Source of the DNA: Asticcacaulis sp. AC402
Lineage (GTDB): Bacteria; Pseudomonadota; Alphaproteobacteria; Caulobacterales; Caulobacteraceae
NCBI RefSeq assembly: GCF_000495835.1
Contig: NZ_AWGC01000018.1
Location: 1-64,000 of the forward strand
Length of the DNA stretch: 64,000 bases
Direction of reading: 5' to 3'
Shown here: piece after piece, positions 7,919 through 15,769 of the stretch
Layout: each line of letters opens with the position of its first letter
How positions within the stretch are numbered: the first letter of the stretch is position 1
The notes under the pieces: model-generated
The model's database searches: none
Told to the model about the DNA's origin: nothing
Seen by the model: only the letters and a program-made list of their open reading frames with translations
Translations under genes and position numbers: made by a program

Positions 7919-8710
7919 ATGCTGTCTCGCCGTCTTTTTGTCCTGTCGGGCCTGGCCGTCGGCGCCTGCGCTCAGCCGCAATCCAAGGCCAATGTCCTGA
8001 CCGTCGCGGCCACCGCCGTGCCCCACGCCGAGATTTTGAAGGCCATCCAGCCGGACCTGGCAGGGCAGGGGATCGATCTGCAGATCAAGGTTTTCAACGA
8101 TTACGTCCAGCCCAACCTGCAGGTCGACCAGAAGCTGATCGATGCCAACTACTTTCAGACCCTGCCGTATCTCGACGCTTTCAATGCCGAGCGCGGCACC
8201 AGGCTGGTGCCAGTGGTCGGCGTCCATGTCGAGCCGTTCGGCGCCTATTCGCGCAAGGTCAAGACCATCGCCGGGCTGAAGCCTGGCGCGGTCATCGCCG
8301 TGCCCAACGATCCGACCAATACCGGCCGCGCCCTGATCCTGCTGCACAAGAACGGGGTGATCACTTTGAAGGATCCGGGCAATATCGCCGCCACACCCAA
8401 GGACATCGTCGCCAATCCGAAGGGGTTTGTGTTCAAGGAACTGGAATCGCCGTCGTTGCCGCGGGTGCTGGGTGAGGTCGATCTCGCCCTGATCAACACC
8501 AACTATGCTCTGGACGCCAAGCTGGATCCGCAAAAGGACGCGCTGATCATCGAAGGTCCGGACAGCCCGTATCTCAACTATCTGGTGGCGCGCGAGGACA
8601 ACAAGGCTGACCCGCGCATTGCGGCCCTGGCGGTGGCCCTGACATCGCAAAAGGTGCGCGACTTTATTGCCGCCACCTATCAGGGCGCGGTCATCGCCGC
8701 GAAGGCTTAG
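7919..8710 (+). CDS. metQ: Methionine-binding lipoprotein MetQ
   Basis: Periplasmic substrate-binding lipoprotein (NlpA family) of 263 residues. A short signal sequence ends in the lipobox V-G-A-C with C17 as the lipidated residue. The mature part carries family landmarks: VPHAEIL near the N-terminus, DANYFQTLPYLDAFN, PNDPTNTGRAL and the ALINTNYA segment of the binding cleft. AGGAG lies seven bases before the ATG. It completes metNIQ; a dispersed two-hairpin repeat follows at once and may serve as the operon's end. Confidence 0.94.
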   Translation: MLSRRLFVLSGLAVGACAQPQSKANVLTVAATAVPHAEILKAIQPDLAGQGIDLQIKVFNDYVQPNLQVDQKLIDANYFQTLPYLDAFNAERGTRLVPVVGVHVEPFGAYSRKVKTIAGLKPGAVIAVPNDPTNTGRALILLHKNGVITLKDPGNIAATPKDIVANPKGFVFKELESPSLPRVLGEVDLALINTNYALDAKLDPQKDALIIEGPDSPYLNYLVAREDNKADPRIAALAVALTSQKVRDFIAATYQGAVIAAKA

Positions 8711-8827
8711 AGTGGGATGCGTTTTGATGGACTCAAAACCCAGCTCTGAGTTTCTGTTTTGTCGCGCAATTTTTCCGAAAACGGGAGGGCCCGTGCCGGA
8801 GCCACACACTTTATCGGGTTGCGCTCT
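8709..8827 (+). repeat. Two-hairpin intergenic repeat after metQ
   Basis: The first hairpin is AGAGTGGGATGCGTTTTGATG with ACTCAAAACCCAGCTCT. A spacer GTTTTGTCGCGCAATTTTTC leads to a second dyad in which GCGCAAT...TCCGAAAA pairs with ACTTTATCGGGTTGCGC. Related copies lie at 14024-14126, 15439-15540, 53244-53336 and 55444-55560, with a fragment at 3442-3486. Confidence 0.8.
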
Positions 8828-8898
8828 GGTGACGCATTCGAATAAATCTGGCATTCCGAAAGGTGTCACAGAGCTTACTCATGACGAGGTCGCCACCC

Positions 8899-9186
8899 AT
8901 GGCCATCACCCGGGACATCCAGTCGATGACGACGTTCCGCAATCATTCTGCGGAATTCCTGCAGCATATCCGCGAAACGGGACGCGCCATGGTGTTGACG
9001 GTCAACGGGCGGGCGGCGGCGGTCTTGCAGGACGCCGAATCGTATCAGCGCCTGCTGGACCTGGCGGCCGCGGCCAATGCCGAAGAAGGCCTACGACAAG
9101 GTCTGGAAGACGTGGCCATGGGACGGACGCGACCGGCGCAGGACGTGTTCAACGACTTGCGCGCCGACTATGACCTTCCGCGTTAA
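8899..9186 (+). CDS. Phd/YefM-family antitoxin
   Basis: A 95-residue antitoxin-like protein. The N-terminus (ITRDIQSMTTFRNHSAEFLQ) and VLTVNGRAAAVLQDAESYQ match the DNA-binding fold of Phd/YefM antitoxins, in which a small beta-alpha domain binds the operon promoter and the C-terminal helix wraps the toxin. Start ATG at 8899 has GAGG nine bases upstream. The next frame begins 17 bases before this stop, as toxin genes usually do, but that toxin is cut after 16 codons, so the antitoxin appears orphaned. Confidence 0.85.
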   Translation: MAITRDIQSMTTFRNHSAEFLQHIRETGRAMVLTVNGRAAAVLQDAESYQRLLDLAAAANAEEGLRQGLEDVAMGRTRPAQDVFNDLRADYDLPR

Positions 9187-9217
9187 GCTGACCGCCCGTG
9201 CCGTATCGGATTTGCGA
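9170..9217 (+). pseudogene. 5' stub of a ParE/RelE-type toxin
   Basis: From ATG at 9170 the frame reads MTFRVKLTARAVSDLR, a typical opening of ParE/RelE toxins. Similarity then ends, because the following bases are the 3' end of the convergent fic gene. The toxin body is missing, presumably lost by deletion or recombination at about 9218. Confidence 0.6.
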
Positions 9218-9225
9218 CGTCCTTC

Positions 9226-10338
9226 TTACGATTTGCCAGAGTCTTTGGCCTCTCCGGATACGTCAAGGAACATACGCACCAGGTCTCGGTTTATGTAATA
9301 GTTACTGCGTCCGGATTGATGTTTGGACACAAAGCCATGTTCAGCCAGCGTATCGAGATATTTGGCGGCTGTCTGCCGGGTGACGCCAAGGTCATCCTGC
9401 ACATATTCGATGCGTGTATAGGGGTGACGGAACAAATTGTTCAGCAGATCCTGACTGTAGAGCTTCGGCATATCAACGCGCATTCGACGTTTGACATCGG
9501 CCATCTGTTCCCGGATTCCTTCGACGAGCGTTACCGTGGTCAATGAGGTTTCCGCGATGGCTTCAAGCATGAAAACAACCCAGTCTTCCCACGCGTCGTC
9601 GTCGCGCACGGCCTGGAGCAGCCGGTAATAGTCACCTTTGTGCCGGGTGATGTGGCGAGACAGATAGAGGATGGGAATGTCCAGCAGACCTGTTCGAGTC
9701 AGATAGAGCACGTTCAGAATACGCCCGATACGTCCATTGCCGTCCGGGAAGGGGTGGATGCTCTCGAACTGGTGGTGAATGAGCGCCATTTTGATCAGCG
9801 GGTCCAGGGACGAGATTTCGTCGTCGTTGATGAAGCGTTCGAGTCGCGCCATGTGCTCAACAATGTCACGGGCATCCTGAGGCGGGACAAAGACAGTCTG
9901 GCCTGTGGCTTCATTCCTGAGCGCTGTACCCGGCATTACCCGAAAGCCGTCGTCGCGCCCTTTGAGCAGCCGGAACATGTCGATAAGGCAGGCATTGGGA
10001 ATAAGCCCGCCCGTTTGGGTAAGCCGCCCAAATCCGAGCCGCAGTGCGTCGCGATAGAGCGCAACCTCCTTGGCCGCCGGTGACGGTGCGTCCTCGGGAA
10101 ACAGTTCGGCCTGAAACAGTTCGTCCTGCGTCGTGACGATGTTTTCGATTTCTGATGACGCCTTGGCTTCCTGCAGGGCCAGGGTATCGATCAATATGCC
10201 CTGATTGGGGATGGTCTTGGCCTGGCCCTTGAGGTCAGCCAGGGCGCGACTAGCGACGTTCAGCGCCTTGTAGACGCGAATTGTCTCCAAGTCGACGGGC
10301 GGCGGCAGGTCAGTGATGACATAGGTCGGCTTCAACAT
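9226..10338 (-). CDS. Fic-domain protein with C-terminal winged helix
   Basis: A 370-residue Fic protein predicted to transfer AMP (or another nucleotide) to hydroxyl side chains. The catalytic loop HPFPDGNGRIGR is complete at 195-206. An N-terminal inhibitory helix motif S61-x-x-x-E65-N66 (in SSEIEN) marks it as a class II, self-inhibited Fic protein. The last ~80 residues, around HPYTRIEYVQDDLGVTRQTAAKYLD, look like a winged-helix DNA-binding domain. That suggests it may bind the repeated ACATGTTA motifs directly upstream and control itself (inference). No partner antitoxin gene is adjacent, which fits internal inhibition. Confidence 0.92.
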   Translation of the reverse strand: MLKPTYVITDLPPPVDLETIRVYKALNVASRALADLKGQAKTIPNQGILIDTLALQEAKASSEIENIVTTQDELFQAELFPEDAPSPAAKEVALYRDALRLGFGRLTQTGGLIPNACLIDMFRLLKGRDDGFRVMPGTALRNEATGQTVFVPPQDARDIVEHMARLERFINDDEISSLDPLIKMALIHHQFESIHPFPDGNGRIGRILNVLYLTRTGLLDIPILYLSRHITRHKGDYYRLLQAVRDDDAWEDWVVFMLEAIAETSLTTVTLVEGIREQMADVKRRMRVDMPKLYSQDLLNNLFRHPYTRIEYVQDDLGVTRQTAAKYLDTLAEHGFVSKHQSGRSNYYINRDLVRMFLDVSGEAKDSGKS

Positions 10339-10440
10339 GTGAAGAGATTTAACACATGCGGACCGACATGTTAAGAAAATCGAATTTTTTTAACATGACG
10401 ATCTCCACATGTTAGAGAAAAACGATATTGTTGACATGTC
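10331..10440. promoter_or_regulatory. Cluster of ACATGTTA-like motifs at the fic promoter
   Basis: In 110 bp around and upstream of the fic start the core ACATG recurs in both orientations: AACATGTG (10334), ACATGTTAA (10366), TTTAACATG (10389), ACATGTTAG (10407) and TTGACATGT (10431). The copies at 10366 and 10389 form an inverted pair around an AT-rich spacer. This looks like a multi-site operator. Confidence 0.5.
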
Positions 10441-10610
10441 GACATCAGCGTCACAGCTCACCCCTTTTGAGCGAAAAGCGCTCGGAGTCCAGCGGCGACC
10501 AGAGCCGGATCGTGCGCCGGCCACGCTGATATCGGTGCCTTATCCGTGGATAAACCTGGTCTATCCGACGGCACTGTCGTTGAGGCTACGGATGACCTCG
10601 ACCATCCGGT

Positions 10611-12070
10611 CACCCGGTCAGGTGAAGGTTGGTGCACGCGAAGGCGCGAAAAGAAAGAGAAGGGCTTTGTGCTGAGCACAGGCTTGGGCTGGGCCCGCCG
10701 GATGGCCGGAATAGGTATGAATTCTTCTTCGCGCCTTCGCGTCTTCGCGTCTTCGCGTGAGACATAAGCTGCACGCGAAGACCGGATGCGAGGTGGTTCC
10801 CGCAGGATATCCTGATCCATGCATCCAGTCAGGGCGAAGGTTGGTGCACGCGAAGGCGCGAAGACGCGAAAAGAAAGAGAAGGGCTTTGTGCTGAGCGCA
10901 GGCATGGGCTGGGCCCGCCGGATGGCCGGAATAGGTATGAATTCTTCTTCGCGCCTTCGCGTCTTCGCGTGAGACATAAGCTGCACGCGAAGGCCGGATG
11001 CGACATGGTTCGCGCAGGATATCCTGATCCAGGCATCCAGTCAGGGTGAAGGTTGGTGCACGCGAAGGCGCGAAAAGAAAGAGAAGGGCTTTGTGCTGAA
11101 CACAGGCATGGGCTGGGCCCGCCGGATGGCCGGAATAGGTATGAATTCTTCTTCGCGCCTTCGCGTCTTCGCGTGAGACATAAGCTGCACGCGAAGACCG
11201 GATGCGAGGTGGTTCGCGCAGGATATCCTGATCCATGCATCCAGTCAGGGCGAAGGTTGGTGCACGCGAAGGCGCGAAGACGCGAAAAGAAAGAGAAGGG
11301 CTTTGTGCTGAGCACAGGCTTGGGCTGGGCCCGCCGGACGCCCGGAATAGGTATGAATTCTTCTTCGCGCCTTCGCGTCTTCCCGTGAGACATAAGCTGC
11401 AGGCGAAGGCCGGGTGCGGGGTGGTTCGCGCAGGATGTCCTGATCCGGAGACCCGGTCAGGTGAAGGTTGGCGCACGCGAAGGCGCGAAGGCGCGAAAAG
11501 AAAGAGAAGGGCTTTGTGCTGAACACAGGCATGGGCTGGGCCCGCCGGATGGCCGGAATAGGTATGAATTCTTCTTCGCGCCTTCGCGTCTTCGCGTGAG
11601 ACATAAGCAGCACGCAAAGGCCGGCTGCGAAATGGCTCGCGCAGGATATCCTGATCCATGCATTCAATCGGAGCGAAGGTTGGTGCACGCGAAGGCGCGA
11701 AGAAGCGAAAAGAAAGAGAAGGGCTTTGTGCTTAGCGCAGGCATGGGCTGGGCCCGCCGGCTGTCCGGAAGAGGTATGAATTCTTCTTCGCGCCTTCGCG
11801 TCTTCGCGTGAGACATAAGCAGCATGCAAAGGCCGGAAGCGACATGGTTCGCGCAGGATATCCTGATCCATGCATCCAGTCAGGGCGAAGGTTGGTGCAC
11901 GCGAAGGCGCGAAGGCGCGAAAAGAAAGAGAAGGGCTTTGTGCTAAGCACAGGCTTGGGCTGGGCCCGCCGGATGGCCGGAATAGGTATGAATTCTTCTT
12001 CGCGCCTTCGCGTCTTCGCGTGAGACATAAGCAGCACGCGAAGACGCGAAGGCGCGAAAAGAAGGCGCGC
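10611..12070. repeat. Tandem array of seven ~212-bp non-coding repeats
   Basis: The marker ATAGGTATGAATTCTTCTTC (or a close variant) recurs near 10711, 10931, 11135, 11347, 11558, 11770 and 11982, giving spacings of 204-220 bp. Each unit begins with GAAGGTTGGTGCACGCGAAGG and a purine-rich run (GCGAAAAGAAAGAGAAGGGC). It then has a GGGCTGGGCCCGCC core, the marker followed by CGCGCCTTCGCGTCTTCGCG, and a tail CGCAGGATATCCTGATCC. The GCGAAGGCGCGAAG and CTTCGCGCCTTCGC tracts are inverted relative to each other, so each unit can fold into a long stem. Open frames crossing the array on both strands are by-products of the repeat. Confidence 0.9.
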
Positions 12071-12157
12071 GTTGTTTCCGTCGAATTGCCTGTCACCGAC
12101 TCAACAGCAAACCGTCGCGATCAGATACCGGACGGGAGATTTGGCGGTCTGTGCGAC

Positions 12158-12190
12158 ACAAAAAAGCCCCGGCGGTGACAGCCGGGGCAA
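12158..12190 (-). terminator. Rho-independent terminator, minus strand
   Basis: GCCCCGGC (12166-12173) pairs with GCCGGGGC (12181-12188). Read on the minus strand, the stem is followed by a T-run (A-run 12158-12165 on the plus strand). It lies downstream of the 12214-12642 gene and should end its transcript. Confidence 0.8.
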
Positions 12191-12213
12191 TAGAGCGTGG
12201 TCGGACGATAGGG

Positions 12214-12405
12214 TTATCGCGTCCACTCGGCGACCTTTTTGGCGCTGGTGTGGGTGGCCTTCCTGGCGGCCTGCGCCAGATCGTGGCGGGTCTGGTTCAG
12301 CTTGTCGAAATCAACCCTGTTATAGGTCGAGCGCAGATGGCGGACGTCAACATCGTTCAGGCCCAATTGATCGCGCAGGCGTTCCAGGTGGCTGGCCGGT
12401 GTTCT
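12214..12405 (-). pseudogene. In-frame continuation after a TAG stop (3' half of the 12642 gene)
   Basis: After the TAG at 12406-12408 the same frame stays open for 63 more codons, to TAA at 12214-12216 just before the terminator. The translated segment (HLERLRDQLGLNDVDVRHLR ... AARKATHTSAKKVAEWTR) looks like ordinary coding sequence and has no credible start codon of its own. It may be the severed C-terminus of a 142-residue protein, a readthrough extension, or a separate peptide with a TTG start. Confidence 0.45.
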
Positions 12406-12642
12406 CTACTGGCTGCGGTACAGTGCGTAACCGGCGGCAGCAACTGCCAGGCCTGCCGCGGCGAAGCCTGCAACCTGCATCCAGTTGATCTTGCGGGCGG
12501 CGTACTTGACGTCTTCGAAGATGTCTTCGGCCTTGGCTTCGAGCGTGGCAGTGGCCGCGATGCCGAATTCGCCATCGTTGTAGATGTCGGCCCGTGGCTG
12601 CGTCGGGGTAGATGTGTTGGTAAGCTTGTCAAGAGTGTCCAT
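12406..12642 (-). CDS. Small protein with C-terminal membrane helix; possibly truncated by TAG
   Basis: A 78-residue protein beginning MDTLDKLTNTSTPTQPRADI, with a polar first half and one hydrophobic helix near the end (MQVAGFAAAGLAVAAAGYALY). A strong ribosome site, AAAGGAG, lies seven bases before the ATG. No family is recognised. Translation ends at TAG directly after the helix, while the frame continues for another 63 plausible codons to the terminator. The predicted topology, with a cytoplasmic acidic domain and a tail anchor, is tentative. Confidence 0.65.
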   Translation of the reverse strand: MDTLDKLTNTSTPTQPRADIYNDGEFGIAATATLEAKAEDIFEDVKYAARKINWMQVAGFAAAGLAVAAAGYALYRSQ

Positions 12643-12750
12643 CGTCAGGCTCCTTTGAGGGCGTTGTTGCGATGCACACTAACAGGCCAAACATAAGTAA
12701 TATCGTTGCAGCACAGGCGGCTCCAATCAATATATGATAAGGACGCGCCC

Positions 12751-12831
12751 GGTTATACCAACCCGCGAAATTCTTAACACACTGCGGGTTGGCAAGCGCG
12801 ACTGCGCGCCCGAGCTTGTGCGAGGAGCCAT
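12751..12831 (-). repeat. Interspersed hairpin repeat, copy B
   Basis: Inverse copy of the 946-1036 repeat. TATACCAACCCGC and GCGGGTTGG (12758-12766 with 12784-12792) form the stem, and CGAGCTTGTGCGAGGAGCCAT (12811-12831) is the complement of the unit's other end. The loop sequence differs from copy A while the stems stay paired, the pattern expected of a mobile or selected hairpin. Confidence 0.7.
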
Positions 12832-12881
12832 GGGGGACGCCTAGTCCGGCGCCTGAGCTGAAAAAATGCAAATACCAAGAA

Positions 12882-13928
12882 TCATTCTTTATGAGGCTTG
12901 GTATTTGTCTGGAGGGCTTGGCAGGCCCGGCAGAACTGGCCCGGCGTCTGTCCGGTCCAGCGCTTGAAAGCGCGGGCGAAGGCGGCCGGTTCGGAAAAAC
13001 CAACCAGATACGCGGTTTCGTGTATCGAGGCCTTGCCGCCGAGCAGGTAATCTTCCGCCAGCCGCTGCCGAAGGCCATCCAGCACGGCCGCAAATGTCGT
13101 GCCTTCGTCCTTCAGCTTGCGGAACAGGGTTTGCCGGCTGAAGCCGAGCCGCGCGGCGATGGTTTCGATGCTGACATCCCCCTTGTGCAGATCTGCCACC
13201 AGCAGGGCTTCCAACCGGCCCTTCAGCGTGCGCGCGCCGTCCAGCTCGGCCAGAAGGCCATCGGCATGTTTTGTCAGGAGCCCGAAGACGTAGCGCGGGT
13301 TTTGCGCCACCGTCCAGCCGGCAATCTCCGGGTGCAGTTCCATGGCGTTCCAGTCGGCGGAGAAATGCACCGGGCACTGGAAGATGCGGTCGTATTCGGC
13401 CCGGTAGGTGGGCGCCGGGTGGCTGACATGGATAGCCAGGACATGGGGCTGGGCCAGGAACCGGCGCGGGCCGCAGACCAGGCGCGCGAAGGATTCCTCG
13501 GTCATTTCCGGAAAGTCGTTGGGATGGCTGCGGTTGAACACCATGAACAGCTTGCCGTCCTTCAGCATAAGCATGACCCGCGGGCCGGGATCGCTATCGA
13601 CGAACTCGGTCGCCAACCGGCCGTAGCGCTGAAGTTGCAGGAAAGCCTCGCCCATGGTGGCCGAAGCCTCCATGATGAGCCCCAGGACCGAAACCTCGGA
13701 CATACCGACCTGTTCGCCATAGTGCAGGGCCAGGGCGGGGTCGCCGGTTGCCTTCTGGGCGGCGCGCATCAGGTCCGTGTACTGACGAAAGGGGATGCGG
13801 TTGTCCGGATTCTTAAGCTTGTGTACCGAAAAGCCGGCACTTTTGATCAGGCCGTCCCGGGCGGCCCCGCGCCCGGACGCAAAATCGATAAGTCCCGATG
13901 CCAGTCCGGCTGAAACGGTTGCTTCCAT
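12882..13928 (-). CDS. AraC-family transcriptional regulator
   Basis: A 348-residue regulator. The first ~200 residues (VHKLKNPDNRIPFRQYTDLM, ALALHYGEQV) match the Arabinose_bd-type sensory domain found in OruR/ArgR-like AraC proteins. The last ~100 residues hold two helix-turn-helix motifs: IETIAARLGFSRQTLFRKLK, then ETAYLVGFSEPAAFARAFKRW and the typical GQTPGQF ending. Start ATG at 13928 has AAGGGG upstream; a TTG two codons earlier is less likely. It is divergent from the 14171-15345 membrane-protein pair and is a candidate regulator of it. The ligand is unknown. Confidence 0.9.
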   Translation of the reverse strand: MEATVSAGLASGLIDFASGRGAARDGLIKSAGFSVHKLKNPDNRIPFRQYTDLMRAAQKATGDPALALHYGEQVGMSEVSVLGLIMEASATMGEAFLQLQRYGRLATEFVDSDPGPRVMLMLKDGKLFMVFNRSHPNDFPEMTEESFARLVCGPRRFLAQPHVLAIHVSHPAPTYRAEYDRIFQCPVHFSADWNAMELHPEIAGWTVAQNPRYVFGLLTKHADGLLAELDGARTLKGRLEALLVADLHKGDVSIETIAARLGFSRQTLFRKLKDEGTTFAAVLDGLRQRLAEDYLLGGKASIHETAYLVGFSEPAAFARAFKRWTGQTPGQFCRACQALQTNTKPHKE

Positions 13929-14023
13929 GCCCAAACACCCCTTTTGTTACGTGTGGTCAATTACCGTGTCACCGGCGGTCATTGCCTTCGCCTGTCTGCC
14001 GCTACATGATATCGCTGTTCGCC

Positions 14024-14126
14024 AGAGCGCAATCCGATAAAGTGTGACGCACTTTTCGGATAAATTGCGCGACAAAACAAAATCTTAGAGCGGGATTTTG
14101 ATTCCATCAAAACTCATCTCGCTCTA
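14024..14126 (-). repeat. Two-hairpin intergenic repeat, inverse copy
   Basis: Reverse-oriented copy of the 8709-8827 family: AGAGCGCAATCCGATAAAGTG ... CACTTTTCGGATAAATTGCGC, then TTAGAGCGGGATTTTGATTC and CATCAAAACTCATCTCGCTC. It fills most of the gap between the divergent AraC gene and the membrane-protein pair, so it may influence both promoters. Confidence 0.8.
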
Positions 14127-14170
14127 ACAGAAAAAGAATAGGGAAGCGTTGCTTGAAAGAGGTATCCTTG

Positions 14171-14557
14171 GTGCGTTTGTACCTGCTGCGGGCGTGTTAT
14201 CTGGTTTTGGTTGTTGGGCTTGCATGGCAGTTCTGGACGAAATTGCCGACGGCCACCACACTGCCGTTGATGGAAGCGGCCGTCACCGCCATGCTGAGCG
14301 CCCTGGGTCTGCTGTCGGTGCTGGGCGTGCTGGCTCCGCTTAAATTCCTGCCGCTGATTCTGTTCGAACTGGCCTGGAAACTGATCTGGATGCTGGCGGT
14401 GGCCCTGCCGCGCTGGCAGGCCGGCACCATCGATGCCCAGACCGCAAACATGGTGTTTGCCTGTGCCCTGGTGGCGCCGTTCGTGTTCGCCGTGCCGTGG
14501 TCCTATGTCTTTAAAACCTATGTGGGCGGCGTCGAACGCTGGCGAGTGACAGCATGA
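14171..14557 (+). CDS. Four-helix integral membrane protein
   Basis: A 128-residue protein with four predicted membrane helices (starting LYLLRACYLVLVVGLAWQFW), reminiscent of DoxX-like small membrane proteins; the family is not certain. The GTG at 14171 is preferred because AGAGG lies eight bases before it; in-frame TTG codons at 14153 and 14168 are alternatives. Its stop overlaps the next start by four bases, so both are co-translated. Function unknown. Confidence 0.75.
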   Translation: MRLYLLRACYLVLVVGLAWQFWTKLPTATTLPLMEAAVTAMLSALGLLSVLGVLAPLKFLPLILFELAWKLIWMLAVALPRWQAGTIDAQTANMVFACALVAPFVFAVPWSYVFKTYVGGVERWRVTA

Positions 14558-15345
14558 ACCGGGTCGTCATCTGCACGGGTGTGCTGGCAGCCATGACCGG
14601 TCTTGCTGCGGGGCCAGCCTGGGCCGAAAACCTGCAGGCGGCCCCCGACGCGCCCTTTTGGCTGCACTGGGGCGCTGCCGCGCTGCTGTGGGCCCATATT
14701 GGCGGCGGTACCCTGGGCCTGTTGTCGGGCACCGTGGCCATCCTGACTCGCAAGGGCCGGACCATTCACCGCGCGGCGGGAAAAGTCTTCTTCGTGGCCA
14801 TGTTCGTCACCTACGCCATCGGCGCCGGTGTCGCACCCTTCCTGACCGAGGGCCAGCGACCGAACTTCGTCGCCGGTATCCTGGCGCTATACCTGCTGAT
14901 CACGGCCTTTCTGGCGGCGCGGCGCCGCGACCCGAAGGTCGGCTGGATCGAATATGGCGGCCTGGCCACGGCTCTGGCGATCGTTGCTGCCGGTGGGCTT
15001 TTCATGTGGCAGGGGGCGAACGACCCGTCCGGAACCGTGGATGGATCGCCGCCCCAGGCCTTCGCGCTGTTTATTGTCGCCGGTCTGTTCGCGGCGGCAG
15101 GTGAGATCCACGTCATTATCCGGCGTAGCATAGCTGGCGTGTCGCGGATCTCGCGTCACCTGTGGCGGATGTGCATGTCGCTGTTCATCGCCTCCGGCTC
15201 GTTTTTCCTGGGTCAGCAGCAAATTCTGCCGCCAGCCATGGTCGGCACCTTCTGGCAGTACGCGCCCATGGTGTTTCCGCTTTTGGCAATCCTGATCTGG
15301 CTGGTGGTTGAACATCTGCCGAAAAAACCTGTTCCTGCGCCGTAA
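14554..15345 (+). CDS. DUF2306-like multi-pass membrane protein with signal peptide
   Basis: A 263-residue protein with an N-terminal signal sequence (cleavage likely after AWA, about residue 24) and about seven hydrophobic segments. Landmarks are HWGAAALLWAHIGGGTLGLL, a conserved-looking IHRAAGKVFF, and a late SRISRHLWRMCMSLFIASGS; such histidines are typical of DUF2306-like proteins. The biochemical role is unknown. It forms a translationally coupled pair with the four-helix protein in front. Confidence 0.8.
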   Translation: MNRVVICTGVLAAMTGLAAGPAWAENLQAAPDAPFWLHWGAAALLWAHIGGGTLGLLSGTVAILTRKGRTIHRAAGKVFFVAMFVTYAIGAGVAPFLTEGQRPNFVAGILALYLLITAFLAARRRDPKVGWIEYGGLATALAIVAAGGLFMWQGANDPSGTVDGSPPQAFALFIVAGLFAAAGEIHVIIRRSIAGVSRISRHLWRMCMSLFIASGSFFLGQQQILPPAMVGTFWQYAPMVFPLLAILIWLVVEHLPKKPVPAP

Positions 15346-15347
15346 AG

Positions 15348-15376
15348 ACACTCCGGCGGTGTCGCCAGGTGTTTTT
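15348..15376 (+). terminator. Terminator after the membrane-protein pair
   Basis: ACACTCCGGCG and CGCCAGGTGT form an imperfect stem around GTGT, followed by five T residues (15372-15376). It lies three bases after the stop codon of the upstream gene. Confidence 0.6.
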
Positions 15377-15769
15377 GCGGGCTCACGGGACGGCCAGGAT
15401 CCGGTATTGTAGCAACGTTGCCTGGATTTGACTCTTCCAGAGCGGGATGAGATTTGATGGAATCAAAATCCCGCTCTAAGTTTTTGTTTTGTCGCGCAAT
15501 TTATCCGAAAAGTGCGTCACACTTTATCGGATTGCGCTCCAGGCTGGCGCAAGCAAGAAGACCCCACCGTCTGCTTCGCTATGCGCGCCTCCACCTCCCC
15601 AGCGTGGAGATGGCGTATAAGATATTGAGAGTGATGCACTTTTTTAGCTGCGCAGTGAATTTCAGTCCAAAACCTGCCTCGACAAGACTCGTCAACTGAA
15701 CGGTTGAGTGTTTTGAACTGTCCGGGAGTGCCTTGACAGCCGGCCCGACCCACCGTCATTTTACCGGCC
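15377..15769. other. Gene-free gap before the glycosyltransferase
   Basis: No gene is supported in these ~390 bases. They hold one full copy of the two-hairpin repeat (15439-15540) and short low-confidence frames. The glycosyltransferase promoter should lie in the last 200 bases, but no convincing element is visible. Confidence 0.5.
15439..15540 (+). repeat. Two-hairpin intergenic repeat
   Basis: This is the most regular copy of the family. AGAGCGGGATGAGATTTGATG pairs with CAAAATCCCGCTCT. After GTTTTGTCGCGCAATTTATC, the arm GCGCAATTTATCCGAAAAGTG pairs with CACTTTATCGGATTGCGC. Both hairpins are nearly perfect. Confidence 0.85.

Noticed and set aside
7142-8869. Minus-strand 575-codon frame opposite metN end, metI and metQ
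   Set aside because: Antisense to three well-defined met genes; composition (H, Q, D, G rich) is typical of a shadow frame.
10611-12070. CRISPR array
   Set aside because: Repeat units are about 212 bp and adjoin directly with no unique spacers, unlike 24-40-bp repeats with similar-sized spacers; no cas genes are nearby.
10409-12178. Open frames on both strands across the 212-bp tandem array (sequences rich in TRRREE or SRLRVFA)
   Set aside because: They arise from the repeat unit itself, start and stop at arbitrary points of the unit and are found in several frames at once.
12629-12727. A 33-residue hydrophobic peptide starting at TTG on the minus strand, overlapping the 12642 start
   Set aside because: It could be a tiny membrane protein, but it has no good ribosome site, a weak start codon and no recognisable homologue pattern.
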